From Planctomycetota bacterium (GTDB lineage: Bacteria; Planctomycetota; JAJSAM01), in contig JAJSAM010000047.1 in assembly GCA_024274785.1 (NCBI GenBank), forward strand, positions 40,079 to 104,078: a stretch of 64,000 bases of DNA, given 5' to 3'. Of this stretch, positions 63,163-64,000 are shown piece after piece. Each line of letters begins with the position of its first letter. The first letter of the stretch is position 1. The notes beneath the pieces are model-generated. The model was not told the DNA's origin. It searched no databases and was given only the letters and a program-made list of their open reading frames with translations. The position numbers and the translations under genes were made by a program.

Positions 63163-63237
63163 GCTAGCGTAGCTCAACGGTAGAGCACGGGTTTTGTAAA
63201 CCCGAGGTTGTGGGTTCGATTCCCACCGCTAGCTCCA
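63163..63237 (+). tRNA. tRNA-Thr (anticodon TGT)
   Basis: The cloverleaf reads: acceptor GCTAGCG/CGCTAGC, D-stem GCTC/GAGC, anticodon stem CGGGT/ACCCG with loop TTTGTAA (anticodon TGT), T-stem GTGGG/CCCAC with loop TTCGATT, discriminator T, and encoded CCA. All stems are perfect. Confidence 0.97.
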
Positions 63238-63259
63238 GCAAACGGCACAGGGACCCCGT

Positions 63260-63344
63260 GGAGGGGTACCGAAGTGGTCAAACGGGGCAGACTGTAAATC
63301 TGCTGGCTCAGCCTTCGGAGGTTCGAATCCTCCCCCCTCCACCA
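63260..63344 (+). tRNA. tRNA-Tyr (anticodon GTA)
   Basis: The acceptor GGAGGGG pairs with CCCCTCC; anticodon stem GCAGA/TCTGC encloses loop CTGTAAA (anticodon GTA). The long variable arm (TGGCTCAGCCTTC) marks the bacterial class II tRNA-Tyr. The T-stem is GGAGG/CCTCC; CCA is encoded. It lies 22 bases after tRNA-Thr, so the two are probably one transcript. Confidence 0.97.
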
Positions 63345-63542
63345 GCACCGACGCCGCCTTCGTCGCTTCGCTCCTTGGCCCTCGCTTCGCGAGGTGCGAC
63401 GATTCACCTGGGCTCCTTCGTCGCGCAGGTGAATCACGCAGGCGCCTTCGTCTCCTGGGGGTGGAACCCCCAGACCCCACCGGCCGAGAGTCGCTTCGCT
63501 CCCTTCGGATCGGATCCCTGGCGGGATCCGGGCGAATGCGGA
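63345..63542. other. hairpin-rich non-coding region between the tRNAs and the tandem repeats
   Basis: No gene is supported. Several hairpins are present: GATTCACCTG/CAGGTGAATC (10-base arms, about 63402-63437), CTGGGGGT/ACCCCCAG (8-base arms, about 63458-63476), and GGATCCC/GGGATCC (7-base arms, about 63512-63529). Segments of TCGCTTCGCTC also appear in the array that follows. Confidence 0.6.
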
Positions 63543-64000
63543 GGGACGCCTCGATTCTCGCTTCGCTCGAATCTCGCCTGGGGCCGGGATGCGCGGGGGG
63601 CGAAGGCGCTTCGCTGTTCGCCTGTGGATGCGGACGCGCAGGGACGCCTCGATTCTCGCTTCGCTCGAATCTCGCCTGGGGCCGGGATGCGCGGGGGGGC
63701 GAAGGCGCTTCGCTGTTCGCCTGTGGATGCGGACGCGCAGGGGCGCCTCGATTCTCGCTTCGCTCGAATCTCGCCTGGGGCCGGGATGCGCGGGGGGGCG
63801 AAGGCGCTTCGCTGTTCGCCTGTGGATGCGGACGCGGAGGGGCGCCTCGATTCTCGCTTCGCTCGAATCTCGCCTGGGGCCGGGATGCGCGGGTGGCGAA
63901 GGCGCTTCGCTGTTCGCCTGTGGATGCGGACGCGCAGGGACGCCTCGATTCTCGCTTCGCTCGAATCTCGCCTGGGGCCGGGATGCGCGGGGGGGCGAAG
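63543..64000. repeat. tandem repeat array with 98-99 bp units, continuing past the window
   Basis: Units start at 63543, 63641, 63740, 63839 and 63937, giving periods of 98, 99, 99 and 98. Each unit runs from GGG(A/G)CGCCTCGATTCTCGC through TCGCTCGAATCTCGCCTGG, a G-run of variable length, then GGCGAAGGCGCTTCGCTG and TTCGCCTGTGGATGCGGACG. Unit copies differ by only a few bases plus G-run length. Each holds a GCGAAG/CTTCGC hairpin. No open frame of any length is maintained because the period is not a multiple of three throughout. The units are too long and too uniform, without unique spacers, to be a CRISPR array. Confidence 0.9.

Noticed and set aside
63543..64000. CRISPR array
   Set aside because: The whole 98-99 bp unit is conserved with no variable spacers, and no cas genes are in the window.

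Overview
The window is a gene-dense chromosomal segment of high G+C content. It comes from a Gram-negative (diderm) bacterium: it encodes an Omp85 outer-membrane assembly protein, a TamB-like protein, MlaE/MlaD lipid-transport components, several lipoproteins and a type IV pilus motor set. Ribosomal proteins L13/S9, YidC, SMC, NrdR, pyruvate phosphate dikinase and chorismate synthase show that this is core chromosome, not plasmid or phage. The phylum cannot be fixed from the sequence alone. The mix of a PrkA/DUF444/SpoVR cluster, small membrane-anchored unknowns and an excisionase-type HTH protein with a membrane tail makes Planctomycetota or a neighbouring deep lineage my best guess, held loosely.

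Layout. 1-3.8 kb: end of a division/cell-wall cluster (3' end of murB, a small unknown, ftsQ-like, a large unknown membrane protein). 3.9-4.9 kb: rplM-rpsI with a clear sigma70-type promoter. 5.2-12.3 kb, minus strand: rimK, tamB and an Omp85 gene as one overlapping operon. 12.4-18.4 kb, plus: FHA protein, yebC, moxR, a lipoprotein built of many short Trp/Phe-Pro-aromatic repeats, mlaE and mlaD. 18.4-24.3 kb is the accessory-looking stretch. It holds an EamA transporter, a RecQ helicase with a C-terminal phosphoribosyltransferase-type segment abutting a DprA homologue, an orphan ParD-type antitoxin and a truncated sulfatase, with intergenic repeats between them. 24.3-27.7 kb, minus: ppdK and a lipoprotein. 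28-37.6 kb, plus: pilB-type ATPase, pilT, second pilB, pilC, sensor kinase and two CNNM/CorC-type membrane proteins. 37.7-45.7 kb: small unknowns, an AMMECR1 protein, a TPR metallopeptidase, radC, ogt, a Trm112-like protein, a phosphoesterase and yidC. 45.7-53.4 kb: nrdR, a degenerate nrdD-like gene, an nrdG-like radical-SAM gene, smc and a GGCT-like gene, nearly all with overlapping start/stop codons. 53.5-63.1 kb: a PuuD-like amidohydrolase with an agmatinase-family enzyme, a HEAT-repeat protein, a VanZ-like protein, prkA-DUF444-spoVR, and aroC overlapping spoVR. 63.2-64 kb: tRNA-Thr(TGT), tRNA-Tyr(GTA), then a 98-99 bp tandem repeat array running off the window.

Two dispersed intergenic repeat families are visible. 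Family A (three copies, at about 13.3, 19.6 and 27.9 kb) is about 140-160 bp. It always lies in the same orientation, 5' of a plus-strand gene, and two copies have complementary ends whose sequences differ from each other. Family B (about 18.44 and 23.12 kb) brackets the eamA-recQ-dprA block. The most promising candidate for an under-described system is the RecQ-phosphoribosyltransferase plus DprA pair at 19.8-23.1 kb. Next are the nrdR-controlled operon with an apparently inactive NrdD homologue and the family A repeat. All calls rest on reading motifs by eye; no database search was possible.
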